A DNA stretch of 10,103 bases from Nitrospirota bacterium (GCA_021802325.1 JAKAAM010000033.1:1-10103), one strand, 5' to 3'; positions 1-6,909 are shown, counted from the stretch's first letter. The notes: a model not told the origin generated them from the sequence alone. Numbers and translations are program-made.

Positions 1-36
1 TGACCGAGTACCACGAATGGAAGAAGCAGGAGTCAT
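1..36 (-). CDS. 5' end of a gene downstream of hicA (partial, off the left edge)
   Basis: An ATG at 36-34 follows the hicA stop codon with no gap (TGA then ATG), and a purine-rich stretch containing GAGGAGAAGAGG lies just upstream, so translation very likely starts here. Only 12 codons are visible, reading MTPASSIRGTRS, before the window ends. In HicA-type modules the next gene is usually the HicB antitoxin, which would fit the position, but these 12 residues do not resemble the usual HicB N-terminus, so the identity is open. Confidence 0.4.
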   Translation of the reverse strand, partial: MTPASSIRGTRS

Positions 37-360
37 TCAAAACCTCTTCTCCTCTTGCGATCGTGGAATGACATTGCATGCTTCCATTCTCGGGAAAAAA
101 TTTACAGCACTTTTAGGACTTGACCGGATTAAAAACTCTCTCATGGAGACGACGGCTCCTTTGTCCATAGAGGGGTGGGAATGGGGTCTGTGAAAAACGA
201 CCGCTTTTCCGTTTAGCAAAACTCCAACCCTTGATCCTTTTCGTTCCTCGATGACAGCCCCGAGCGAACCCAATAGTCCAACAACATCGTTCCAATCAAC
301 ATTTGCGCTTGTCGGATGGGAAAACAAAAGAAGAAGTGTTTTTTGGTGTTTGCCCTTCAT
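37..360 (-). CDS. hicA: HicA-like toxin (type II toxin-antitoxin mRNA interferase)
   Basis: A 107-residue protein. Residues 1-80 match the small dsRBD-fold HicA toxins: an N-terminal KHQKTLLLLF segment, then DWNDVVGLLGSLGA (helix), an EERKGSRVGVLLNG strand pair and VVFHRPHSH, which carries the family's catalytic histidine region, then DKGAVVSMREFL. HicA proteins cleave mRNA and are neutralised by the HicB antitoxin, normally encoded next to them. The C-terminal ~25 residues after REFLIRSS go beyond the usual family length of about 80-90 and look unstructured, possibly a run-on caused by an altered stop. The next gene starts right at its stop codon, as expected for a toxin-antitoxin operon. 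No SD precedes the ATG. The family call is fairly firm; activity and a partner are inferred. Confidence 0.72.
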   Translation of the reverse strand: MKGKHQKTLLLLFSHPTSANVDWNDVVGLLGSLGAVIEERKGSRVGVLLNGKAVVFHRPHSHPSMDKGAVVSMREFLIRSSPKSAVNFFPRMEACNVIPRSQEEKRF

Positions 361-365
361 GAAAA

Positions 366-390
366 GATAGTACCTTAATGTGGTACTATC
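366..390. promoter_or_regulatory. Perfect 9-bp inverted repeat just upstream of hicA (candidate operator)
   Basis: GATAGTACC and GGTACTATC flank a 7-base spacer and end 5 bases before the hicA ATG. On the minus strand the proximal arm contains TACTAT, a possible -10 box, and TTTACG lies 18 bases further upstream as a possible -35. A repressor bound here would cover the promoter, as antitoxins commonly do in autoregulation of such modules. The repeat is seen directly; its role is inferred. Confidence 0.5.
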
Positions 391-415
391 CGTAAAGAGG
401 TGGATTTGAAGATGG

Positions 416-560
416 TCACTTTAACAGCTCCGCCAGGTCCGCCGCCTTCAGGTGCGTATATCGCTTCAACATCTGCAACGTCTTGTGGCCTCATGCCGGA
501 GATCGTGAAAGGTGAGCCTGATCAGGTAGCGGGAATCCGGCTTTGGTTTTTCTTGAAATA
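416..560 (-). pseudogene. Decayed C-terminal end of a tyrosine recombinase (integrase)
   Basis: Read on the minus strand, 510-482 encodes LTFHDLRHEAT, the His-x-x-Arg box of phage-type tyrosine recombinases. Directly afterwards, in another frame, comes HKTLQMLKRYTHLKAADL and then AELLK and a stop (416-418), the family's C-terminus with the catalytic tyrosine. In intact relatives about 20 residues separate HEATS from GHKT; here they are missing. Both motifs would be written with GGCCACAAG, so the loss is explained by a deletion between short direct repeats. Upstream the frame runs into a stop at 622-624 and no catalytic-domain start is recognisable; the 560 boundary is approximate. It is not related closely to the intact integrase at 4899-5942, which has a different C-terminus. 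Confidence 0.7.
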
Positions 561-562
561 TT

Positions 563-734
563 TGTGGGAAATATGCTGAGAGTTGCTGAAAGGGGATTCC
601 TTCGTGCTTACCTTGGAAAAGTTAAGCCTGAAGCAATGAGGGCGTTAATTGACACGCCTTGAAGCGTCTGGGAATAATGAAACTGTTGCAATTAAAACGA
701 GATGGAAAAGATTCTGCTCGATATCCCTGAAGGG
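563..734. other. Intergenic stretch without a supportable gene
   Basis: Between the integrase remnant and the promoter of the chemoreceptor gene only short reading frames exist, such as a 29-codon one at 573-662, without SD sequences or recognisable motifs. I see no RNA gene or repeat here. It may be further debris of the decayed element. Confidence 0.4.
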
Positions 735-761
735 TCAAGTTGCAGAAACAACTACCGATGA
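735..761 (+). promoter_or_regulatory. Sigma-28-like (flagellar/chemotaxis) promoter for the PAS-MCP gene
   Basis: TCAAGTTG (735-742), an 11-base spacer, and ACCGATGA (754-761) match the enterobacterial FliA consensus TAAAGTTT-N11-GCCGATAA at 6 of 8 positions in each box with the exact spacing. It lies about 70 bases before the start codon of a chemoreceptor gene, the expected kind of target for this sigma factor. This is a visual match, not an experimental start site. Confidence 0.45.
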
Positions 762-830
762 GAATGAATAAGCGGGCAATAAAGCTTTGATAACCGCAGT
801 ACAGCCTACTCTTGGGCGAAAGGATCATCC

Positions 831-1775
831 ATGAATTTGGCCACCCCACACAAAGCGTCCAATCAAGAGCCGTTCATGAAGGAAGCCGATTCCAAAAGAC
901 TTTCGGAGCTTGAAACCTTATGGGACGCCATCAACAGGACCACGGCGATTATAGAATTTACCCCCGAAGGGGTCATCCTTGATGCCAATGACAATTTTCT
1001 GAAAGCCGTGGGCTATACCCTCGATCAGGTGAAGGGGCAACATCATCGGATCTTTTGCAAGCCTGAGTATGCCCAGAGCGGGGCCTATCAAAACTTCTGG
1101 CGGCAACTCGCAAATGGGTCGCCCATCAAAGGGATTTTTGAGCGCGTCGACAGAAATGGCAAAAGTCTCTGGCTCGAAGCGGAATATACTCCGGTGACCG
1201 ATGCGTCCGGCAAAGTGGTCCAGGTGGTCAAGAACGCCCGGAATCTCACGACCCAGGTCGAGGCCGAAACCAAACTGGCCGAGGTGACGGCCACGCTTGA
1301 GTCGAAGATCCGGGAAGGGGAGCAGGCCATTACCGGCGTGAATGGCAAGATGGCTGAGGTCCTGGAAAAAAATTCCCATTTCAAAAGCTCCATCGAAAGT
1401 CTTTCAGGCCAGGCCATGGAGATTAACAAGATCGTCGGGACCATTCGCGACATTGCTTCCCAGACAAATCTTCTGGCTTTGAACGCGGCCATCGAAGCCG
1501 CCCGAGCCGGAGAAAACGGCCGGGGATTTGCCGTGGTGGCCGACGAAGTCCGGAAGCTGGCCCAGCGCGTGCAGGATGCCACCCGGGAAATCCAGCAGAA
1601 TACCCAGGCCATCACCCAGGCCATGACGGATATCGCAAAAAAATCCTCGGAAAACAGCACCTTGATCGAAAAAACCCAAACCGTTGCCTCCGATGCAAAC
1701 AGAAGCTTTGGTGGCCTCACAGAGGTGACGGGTGTGATCCGGTCCCTGGTGAGCTCCCTGAAAAAAGCGATATAG
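831..1775 (+). CDS. Soluble PAS-domain methyl-accepting chemotaxis protein
   Basis: A 314-residue chemoreceptor without any membrane segment. Residues about 32-142 form a PAS sensor ([17 protein letters not shown], then GQHHRIF and the closing VVKNARNLT), the Aer-type arrangement seen in redox or oxygen sensors; a flavin or haem ligand cannot be decided from sequence. Residues 145-314 form the antiparallel coiled-coil signalling domain with the highly conserved hairpin tip [35 protein letters not shown] (residues 211-246) that contacts CheA and CheW. The C-terminal arm is short, ending about 70 residues beyond the tip, and lacks the tether pentapeptide used by CheR/CheB in some receptors. The start is chosen for GAAAGGA six bases upstream; Met16 (876) has a weaker site. 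It probably acts as a cytoplasmic input to the flagellar chemotaxis array. Regulation by a sigma-28-like promoter fits. Confidence 0.93.
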   Translation: MNLATPHKASNQEPFMKEADSKRLSELETLWDAINRTTAIIEFTPEGVILDANDNFLKAVGYTLDQVKGQHHRIFCKPEYAQSGAYQNFWRQLANGSPIKGIFERVDRNGKSLWLEAEYTPVTDASGKVVQVVKNARNLTTQVEAETKLAEVTATLESKIREGEQAITGVNGKMAEVLEKNSHFKSSIESLSGQAMEINKIVGTIRDIASQTNLLALNAAIEAARAGENGRGFAVVADEVRKLAQRVQDATREIQQNTQAITQAMTDIAKKSSENSTLIEKTQTVASDANRSFGGLTEVTGVIRSLVSSLKKAI

Positions 1776-1797
1776 GGGGCTAGATCCCCTAAAACGG

Positions 1798-1844
1798 TGA
1801 GGGACGAGGAACCGACCGGTTCCTTGTCCCTCATTCTCATTTTT
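1798..1844 (+). terminator. Rho-independent terminator after the PAS-MCP gene
   Basis: A 16-bp stem with one G-T pair (arms 1798-1813 and 1818-1833, loop GACC) is followed by TTCTCATTTTT. It begins 22 bases after the chemoreceptor stop. The convergent ankyrin gene ends at 1853, so the stem may also stop transcription from the other side, although the minus-strand U-tract is poor. Confidence 0.85.
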
Positions 1845-1852
1845 GCCCCTCC

Positions 1853-2539
1853 CTAGCGCTGCTTCCAGTGATCAATCAAGTCTGCCGTTCGGGGGTGTGT
1901 GTCCCGAACCAAATCTCCGGCCGTCCGCCCCTCCCGATCTTTTCTGGCCGGATCGGCCCCTGATTTTAACAGGAGTCGAACCAGAGTCTTGTCCCCCGTT
2001 TGCGCCGCCCACATGAGTGGGGTGCGGCCCTCGCTGTCGGCCTGGTTGACCCTGGCTCCGTGTTTTATCAGAAGTCGGGTCATGGGAAGACTGTCGCGCC
2101 CTGCGGCCAGAATCAAGGGCGTCATCCCTGTCCGGGAAGGGGCGTTGACGGGGGCCCCGCCCTGAAGAAGCAGGCGGGCGATCTTTTCCTGACCGGTGAG
2201 TGTTGCGGCCATGAGGGGAGACATGCCGGTTTTGTTTGTGGATCCCGGATTGGCCCCATCAGAGAGCAGGAGGCGCACGGCATCGGCATGCCCTTGAGTG
2301 ACGGCCCACATGAGCGGTGTGTTGCCGAAACGGGTCCGGACGTTGATGTCGGCGCCATTTGAGAGAGCTTGCCGGATCAGCGGAAGGTTCCCGGCTGAGG
2401 CTGCATCCAGAAGAGACTGATCGGCCTGGGGGGTAGGGGCTCCATAGGCGGTTGCGAGCCCTGTCCCCATTGAAAGGCCAAGGAGCATAAGGATCAGCTT
2501 GCCGATTTGTCTGAAACGAAGAGTATAGGGTCTGGTCAT
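1853..2539 (-). CDS. Exported ankyrin-repeat protein
   Basis: A 228-residue protein with an N-terminal signal peptide (RFRQIGK, then the hydrophobic LILMLLGLSMGTGLATA and a likely cleavage after AYG-A), followed by five ankyrin repeats of about 33 residues. The repeats carry the family marks: NTPLMWAVTQGHADAVRLLL, then SPLMAATLTGQEKIARLLL, TPLILAAGRDSLPMTRLLI and TPLMWAAQTGDKTLVRLLL, preceded by a divergent first repeat and capped by a polar C-terminus ending HWKQR. Ankyrins bind proteins; this one would act in the periplasm or outside the cell. I chose the ATG at 2539 because GGAG lies seven bases upstream; the ATG at 2551 has no such site. It begins 35 bases after the stop of the FAD oxidoreductase, so the two are probably co-transcribed. 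Its binding partner is unknown. Confidence 0.88.
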   Translation of the reverse strand: MTRPYTLRFRQIGKLILMLLGLSMGTGLATAYGAPTPQADQSLLDAASAGNLPLIRQALSNGADINVRTRFGNTPLMWAVTQGHADAVRLLLSDGANPGSTNKTGMSPLMAATLTGQEKIARLLLQGGAPVNAPSRTGMTPLILAAGRDSLPMTRLLIKHGARVNQADSEGRTPLMWAAQTGDKTLVRLLLKSGADPARKDREGRTAGDLVRDTHPRTADLIDHWKQR

Positions 2540-2574
2540 GTCAGGCTCCATTTGAAAGGGGCTCTGGTCAAGGT

Positions 2575-4029
2575 TCAGGTCAGGAGATCCGGTTCAAGTC
2601 GTCGGACGAGGCCCATCGCTCCCACGGCCACTCCGGGCCAGCCCTGTCCCGGAAAGACGCTGTCTCCGACGAAGTAGACATTTTCAAGGGGAGTGAGGGA
2701 TGAGGGATAGCCGAGCGGAAAATGTCTGAGACGCAGGGGAATCCCGCCAACAGTGCCTCCGGTTCTTCGGGTATAGCGAGCAAAGGTCCGGGGTGTTCCG
2801 ACCAAAATCGCCCCCTTTTCGGCGTTGCGAAATTCGGGAATGGCCCGGTAGAGTGCCAAGAGGACAAAGTCGCGAAAGCGGTCCTTCTTGTCCCGGTAAC
2901 CATCCAAAGAGAGATTCTCCCAACGCGGGAGTTCGGTGTGTGTGGAGATCGTGACGCTCCGGAATCCCCCGGGAGAGAGCCGTTCGTCGGATGGCTCGGA
3001 GAGGGAGAGAAAAAAGGAGCGGCTCCCGGTTTCAGGATTGAGGGGATGGTGGATCTGGTGGTGCGCCTCGAAGTCCTGGGGAAAGTCGTTTCGAACCATG
3101 AAATGGAGTGTTACGGCCCCCCACCGGTCCCGGTAGCGGACCTGCCTCTTGGTCTCGAGGGTTTTCAGGGAGGGATCGTCAAATAGAGAGGCGGCTCCCC
3201 AGACATCCCTGTTCAGGATGACTCTTCGGGCTTCGAAGCTCCCCCGTGTGGTATGAAGACGAAAGGTCCCACCATTCCTTTCGATCTTCCGGACGAGCGT
3301 CTGCTTCATGACGACGGGGATTTTCCTGGCGAAAGCCTCGGCCGCGGCACCCATTCCTCCCAGGGCGCTGTAATTGTCGAGGGTCGTGTAGGAGAGGCCC
3401 AGGGCTCCTGCCAGAAAGGGGACCTCATCGGAGAAGGCTTGGTTGGTGATCAGCAGAAGCTGGTCGAGAAAGTGTCGAAAGGGAGGGGTCTTCACATGGG
3501 AGGAGACAACGGCTTTGGCGGAGCGCAGGACATCGGGGCCTCCTCGGGAAACAAGGTGCACGAGGGCCCGGGCGGCAATCCGGAGCTCCTTGACGCTTCG
3601 GGGAGGAAAGGGGGGGAGATCCCTCATGACACTCCAGGCGGCATCGGAGACACGGAAAATCCTCTTCCAGAGACCTTCGACGTCGTCTTGGGGGAAAGCC
3701 CGGGAGAGCTCCCCGACCAGGCGGGAGCGGTTTTGGAACATACGGACCTCCCGGTCGGGAAGATGGACCCTGAGGGCGGGGTCGATGGCCTTGACGGAAA
3801 GTGTCACGCCAAGCGTCTGCGCCAGAAATCCCAAGGGAAGGGCAGGGGAAAGGCCGACGAGGGTCGTCGCCCCGGCATTGTAGGCAAATCCTCCCCGCTT
3901 GAAGGTTCCGGAGCATCCTCCCAAATAATCCATGGCTTCGAAGAGGATGACTGCACGTCCTCCTTGGGCCAGCATGGCTCCCGTCAGGATCCCGCCCACC
4001 CCTCCTCCGACTATGGCCTCGTCATACAT
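2575..4029 (-). CDS. CrtI/phytoene-desaturase-family FAD-dependent oxidoreductase
   Basis: A 484-residue flavoprotein. Residues 5-31 form the N-terminal dinucleotide-binding fold (AIVGGGVGGILTGAMLAQGG followed by the acidic E31), and YLGGCSGTF (35-43) is the second FAD-contacting segment of the carotenoid desaturase/isomerase family. The C-terminus NVYFVGDSVFPGQGWPGV (450-467) is the family's FAD-closing signature. Relatives desaturate or isomerise carotenoids (CrtI, CrtD, CrtISO) or similar long polyenes at the membrane. No crtB, crtE or other carotenoid gene is present nearby, so the substrate cannot be named. The start has only a weak GGGG-type ribosome site. The gene leads an apparent operon with the exported ankyrin gene and is divergent from the acetyltransferase, sharing a roughly 155-base upstream region. 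Family membership is clear; function within it is inferred. Confidence 0.88.
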   Translation of the reverse strand: MYDEAIVGGGVGGILTGAMLAQGGRAVILFEAMDYLGGCSGTFKRGGFAYNAGATTLVGLSPALPLGFLAQTLGVTLSVKAIDPALRVHLPDREVRMFQNRSRLVGELSRAFPQDDVEGLWKRIFRVSDAAWSVMRDLPPFPPRSVKELRIAARALVHLVSRGGPDVLRSAKAVVSSHVKTPPFRHFLDQLLLITNQAFSDEVPFLAGALGLSYTTLDNYSALGGMGAAAEAFARKIPVVMKQTLVRKIERNGGTFRLHTTRGSFEARRVILNRDVWGAASLFDDPSLKTLETKRQVRYRDRWGAVTLHFMVRNDFPQDFEAHHQIHHPLNPETGSRSFFLSLSEPSDERLSPGGFRSVTISTHTELPRWENLSLDGYRDKKDRFRDFVLLALYRAIPEFRNAEKGAILVGTPRTFARYTRRTGGTVGGIPLRLRHFPLGYPSSLTPLENVYFVGDSVFPGQGWPGVAVGAMGLVRRLEPDLLT

Positions 4030-4186
4030 CGCAACCCCGCCCCGACATTATGGTCACGTTCCTTTGATACATCTTCTTGTGCCGAAGGAATGGGAGAGTC
4101 CTTTCTGAAATGATAAACTGGAATCGGGCCTCCCGGAAACCCCCGTCCCTGCAAGGGGAGGATTGTCAGTTCTGAATGGAGATCGG

Positions 4187-4699
4187 ATGGAGACAATCGA
4201 GATTCTTTCATTGAGGGAAACGGATATTCCCGCATTCCTGGCCCTTCAGGCATCGGCCTTCCGGACCCATGCCGCCCTGTTTGATACCTCTGTCTGGACC
4301 CGGGAAACTCCGGAAGAATGTCGTGCCGAATTTCCCACCACACGGATTCTGGTGGCGCGGGGAGGGGATGGAAAGATTTTCGGTGGGGTCCGTGGACGGG
4401 AGGTGGAGGGAGTCTGGCTGATCCGCAAGCTCTTCGTGGATCAGGAGTCCCGGAAAAAGGGGGTCGGCCATGCCCTCATGGGAGCGATCGAGCGCTTGGC
4501 GCCCTCCTCCTGCCATAAGATTTCCGTCTGCACGATGCTCGTTCTGGGAGAGAACATCCGGTTTTTTCTCGGACTGGGATATATTCCGGATTTTTTGATG
4601 CCGGATCATTACAACAGGCTGCATCTCATCTGCTTTCGCAAGGATCCCGCCCGGATCGGAGAGGATTTTTCGCCACCCCTTCTCTCTGATCAGGAGTAG
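4187..4699 (+). CDS. GNAT-family N-acetyltransferase
   Basis: A 170-residue protein with the GNAT fold. Residues 1-30 hold the first strand and helices (IEILSLRETDIPAFLALQAS), residues 52-85 the central strands (TRILVARGGDGKIFGGVRG, then VWLIRKLFVD), and residues 89-97 the acetyl-CoA pyrophosphate-binding motif RKKGVGHAL (the Q/R-x-x-G-x-G/A signature). NIRFFLGLGYIPDF (123-136) matches the later motif B. It transfers an acetyl group from acetyl-CoA to an unidentified amine. I chose the ATG at 4187, which has GGAG five bases upstream; a TTG at 4163 would add eight residues and has a GGGGAGG run almost touching it, so that start is possible. The next feature downstream is the tRNA, with its own promoter. 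Confidence 0.88.
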   Translation: METIEILSLRETDIPAFLALQASAFRTHAALFDTSVWTRETPEECRAEFPTTRILVARGGDGKIFGGVRGREVEGVWLIRKLFVDQESRKKGVGHALMGAIERLAPSSCHKISVCTMLVLGENIRFFLGLGYIPDFLMPDHYNRLHLICFRKDPARIGEDFSPPLLSDQE

Positions 4700-4724
4700 C
4701 GTTCTGGTTCCTGGGCCGGGGATG

Positions 4725-4753
4725 TTGACCTTGGGCCAAAATTTTCGTATCTT
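4725..4753 (+). promoter_or_regulatory. Sigma-70-type promoter of the tRNA-Gly gene
   Basis: TTGACC (4725-4730), a 17-base spacer and TATCTT (4748-4753) give a housekeeping-type promoter about 25 bases before the tRNA 5' end. Confidence 0.6.
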
Positions 4754-4778
4754 AAACAGGTTCTTTTCTCTCCTTTTC

Positions 4779-4853
4779 GCGGGAATAGCTCAGCGGTAGA
4801 GCATCGCCTTGCCAAGGCGAGGGTCGCGGGTTCGAATCCCGTTTCCCGCTCCA
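4779..4853 (+). tRNA. tRNA-Gly (anticodon GCC)
   Basis: A complete 75-nt cloverleaf. Acceptor GCGGGAA pairs with TTCCCGC, discriminator T and encoded CCA follow (4850-4853). The D arm has AGCTCAGCGGTAGAGC, the anticodon stem is CGCC/GGCG with loop TTGCCAA (anticodon GCC at 4811-4813), and the T arm is GCGGG-TTCGAAT-CCCGT. It decodes GGC and GGU. The 3' half is the likely integration target of the element whose integrase gene follows. Confidence 0.97.
4830..4853. other. Probable attachment site (attL) in the tRNA 3' end
   Basis: Tyrosine integrases of islands usually recombine in the 3' half of a tRNA gene and leave it intact, with the integrase gene right behind it. That layout is seen here: the integrase stop lies 46 bases after CCA. 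The exact core is not determined because no second copy of this sequence was found inside the window. Confidence 0.4.
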
Positions 4854-4898
4854 TAATCCACAACGACTTAAGAAGTTTTTCCCTCGCCATTTTTCCCT

Positions 4899-5942
4899 CT
4901 ATTTTCCGGGCTGTGCTAAATTTGTGCTTGTCAGCCGGCTGACGGCTTCCATGCCGGTCCTGAGGCTTTCCACGCTGTGATGGGCGTACCGCATGACCAT
5001 GGAAACGGACCTCCAGCGGCCCAGCCTCTGGACCTTGTAAAGGTCCACACCCTCATGGATCAGGCGTGTCGCGAAGGTGTGCCGAAGATCGTGCCACCTG
5101 AATTTTTCGATTCCGGCTTTTTCAAGGGCGATCGAAAAGGACCGGATCAGGTTCCTGGCGATGAAAGGCGTTCCGTTCGATGTCAGAAAGACGTGGTCGG
5201 ACGAAAGGCTTCGGACCTTCCAGTGCTTTTTCAGAATCTCCTCCGCCGCCGGGTTGATGGGAACGGTGTCCCGCCCGCCGTTTTTCTGGTCCCAGAAGAG
5301 AATCGTCTTCCGGGAGAGGTCGACCTGGCTCCAGGTGAGGGACAGCATTTCGTTTTGCCGGAACCCGGTATTCAATGAAAAAATCACCATGTCTCGAAGC
5401 CATTCCGGACAGGCGTTCAGAAGCTTTTCCTCTTCTTCTTCGGTCAGCCACCTCTCCATCCTGTTTTTGACCTTTTCCCGGGGGATCCGCACTGCCGGGT
5501 TGATTTCAAGCCATTCCCACACGACCGCCATTTCGAGGGCATGCCGCAGGAAGGACAGTTCCTTGTTCAGCGTGGCAGGGGCCACATTTTCCTCCCGGCG
5601 CTTCCTCTTGTAGTCGAAGATCGCTTCCGCCGAGACTTCGGCCACGGTCACGTCACCGAATTTCTTCACCATGCGCTCCGCGATGGCCTTGTCGCGGACG
5701 TAGGACTTTCCGGACTTGTTCGGTTTCGAATGTTCCTCGAGATACTTGCCGAACAGTTCCGACAGGGTCTTCTCTTCGCCGGGCAACCGCTCGAACCAGT
5801 CCCCTTCGGCGATTTCGCCCATCACTTTTTTGAAGACCTTGTCCGCAAGCTTCCGGTCGGACGTGCCGGTCGATCGCCGAATCTGTTTGCCCTGGATGGA
5901 AAACCGCATCCACCAGAGAGTTCCTCTCTTGTACAGGCCCAT
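4899..5942 (-). CDS. Tyrosine recombinase, tRNA-targeting integrase
   Basis: A 347-residue phage-type integrase. Residues 1-50 form a short arm-binding segment (LYKRGTLWWMRFSIQGKQIR), 58-150 the core-binding SAM-like domain, and 165-335 the catalytic domain. Catalytic residues are visible: R195 (NTGFRQNEML), K220 (DQKNGG), H284 and R287 (WHDLRHTFA), W310 at the position usually held by His (LGRWRS, an accepted variant) and the nucleophile Y319 (VMRYAHHS). It would cut and rejoin DNA at the tRNA attachment site to insert or excise the element. The start at 5942 is supported by AAAGGAGG eight bases upstream. The excisionase-like gene ends one base before its ATG, so both come from one transcript reading towards the tRNA. 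It appears intact. Confidence 0.95.
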   Translation of the reverse strand: MGLYKRGTLWWMRFSIQGKQIRRSTGTSDRKLADKVFKKVMGEIAEGDWFERLPGEEKTLSELFGKYLEEHSKPNKSGKSYVRDKAIAERMVKKFGDVTVAEVSAEAIFDYKRKRREENVAPATLNKELSFLRHALEMAVVWEWLEINPAVRIPREKVKNRMERWLTEEEEEKLLNACPEWLRDMVIFSLNTGFRQNEMLSLTWSQVDLSRKTILFWDQKNGGRDTVPINPAAEEILKKHWKVRSLSSDHVFLTSNGTPFIARNLIRSFSIALEKAGIEKFRWHDLRHTFATRLIHEGVDLYKVQRLGRWRSVSMVMRYAHHSVESLRTGMEAVSRLTSTNLAQPGK

Positions 5943-5943
5943 G

Positions 5944-6249
5944 TCATTTTCCTCCTTTCCCCGGGCCGGAGTTTCCGCTGGACCGAGTATATACGGCTCT
6001 CTTGGCCTTGGAAATCAGGGCGTCGATCACGTCGGGCGACCGGGGTCCCGTGGGCTTGGCAGGGCGGATTTGGGGGACCTCGAAAGGTTTGACCTCGCAG
6101 GTCTTGACCCATTCCCGCACGCGGTCGGGATCGAACCGGACGCATCGGCCGAACCGGTAGCAGGGGATCTCCCCGTTTTTGCTGAGCTTGTACACCATCG
6201 ACGGGGTGACGGCCAGAAATTCGGCGACCTGTTCAATCTTCCAGAACAT
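5944..6249 (-). CDS. Excisionase-like helix-turn-helix protein (MerR/AlpA-type)
   Basis: A 101-residue protein. Residues 2-50 match the excisionase/AlpA-type DNA-binding domain: FWKIEQVAEFLAVTPSMVYK (first helix and turn), SKNGEIPCYRFGRCVRF (the wing with GRCVRF in place of the usual G-R-x-x-R/I-F), and DPDRVREWV. The tail is basic and proline/glycine-rich (AKPTGPRSP, KRAV, ending GPGKGGK) and probably disordered. Such proteins bend DNA at attachment sites to direct the integrase towards excision, or regulate the element. GAGG lies eight bases before the ATG. It is immediately upstream of the integrase, which supports the excision role; a purely regulatory role is the alternative. Confidence 0.82.
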   Translation of the reverse strand: MFWKIEQVAEFLAVTPSMVYKLSKNGEIPCYRFGRCVRFDPDRVREWVKTCEVKPFEVPQIRPAKPTGPRSPDVIDALISKAKRAVYTRSSGNSGPGKGGK

Positions 6250-6396
6250 CGCTGCAACCTCGGGTTTTGACGCTTCGCCCGGGAAAAATGGTCTGAAAAC
6301 TCTGTGGAAAAGAACTCATCGACTTTGTCCTTATTGGCCGATATTCGTTTTGACCAGATCCTGATCCATAAAATCAGATTTTTCAGCCAGTTATTT

Positions 6397-6909
6397 TTAC
6401 CAACTCCTCCCCGTCAGCACTTCCTGGCAGCGGCCCCGGTACCGGTCCCCTTCCCTGGCCGAGGCGATCACCTCGGGGGTGAGCCGGAGCGGATCCAGTT
6501 TCGATTCGAGCATCCGCCCGACCCGGACGATCTCCGCTGCGAGGGTTCCGACGACCTCCTGTAGTTCCTCCCTGACCAGGGCCCGGATCGCGCTCAGGGA
6601 CTCTTCATCAAGCCTCGCTTTCCCGATCTCATTCCGGAGGGTCTTCCGGATCTCTTCCAGACTTTCCGGAGCAAGGAGCGCCTTGGAAGGACCGGAGTGC
6701 GCCGGGGCTCCAGAAGCCTGGACCTGTGATGGCTCCTCCTGGGCGATCCCGAAGATCCGAAGACACTGGGCCTCCCGTTTTGAGGGGACCGGATAGTGTC
6801 CGGACTCCCATCCGTAGATCGTGGCGATGTTCACGTCCAGTTTTCTGGCCAGGTCCCTCACGCTCATTCGCGCCCCGTTCCGCAGGGCCTTCAATTCCGG
6901 GCCGGTCAT
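6397..6909 (-). CDS. Xre-type transcriptional regulator with C-terminal coiled coil
   Basis: A 170-residue protein. Residues 3-54 are a Cro/C1-type helix-turn-helix: GPELKALRNGARMSVRDLAR, then KLDVNIATIYGWESGHYPVP, with the recognition helix at IATIYGWESG. A proline/alanine-rich linker (59-80) leads to a long charged helix at 82-138 (LEEIRKTLRNEIGKARLDEE, then IRALVREELQEVV) likely to form a coiled coil for oligomerisation. The start at 6909 is chosen over an in-frame ATG 34 codons upstream because AAGGAGG lies four bases before it and because its ATG overlaps the previous stop as ATGA. It is the last gene of operon B and a good candidate to control the element's own operons. Targets are not known. 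Confidence 0.85.
   Translation of the reverse strand: MTGPELKALRNGARMSVRDLARKLDVNIATIYGWESGHYPVPSKREAQCLRIFGIAQEEPSQVQASGAPAHSGPSKALLAPESLEEIRKTLRNEIGKARLDEESLSAIRALVREELQEVVGTLAAEIVRVGRMLESKLDPLRLTPEVIASAREGDRYRGRCQEVLTGRSW

Noticed and set aside
573..662. 29-codon plus-strand ORF (MLRVAERGFLRAYLGKVKPE and so on)
   Set aside because: No SD, no recognised similarity, and it lies in degraded sequence; too short to support.
1088..1840. 250-codon minus-strand frame over the chemoreceptor gene
   Set aside because: It lies antisense to the well-conserved MCP signalling domain and shows no protein-like motifs; it is a by-product of GC-rich codon use.
3253..4113. 286-codon plus-strand frame over the FAD oxidoreductase
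   Set aside because: It is antisense to a gene with clear FAD motifs at both ends, and is rich in Gly, Glu and Asp as mirror frames are.
4690..4890. Minus-strand reading frame covering the tRNA-Gly gene
   Set aside because: It is the antisense translation of the tRNA (the familiar ETGFEPATLALARRCSTAELF pattern), not a gene.
6250..6396. CTGAT/ATCAG inverted repeat before the excisionase gene as terminator or operator
   Set aside because: Only a 5-bp stem, no U-tract and no matching promoter boxes; likely chance.
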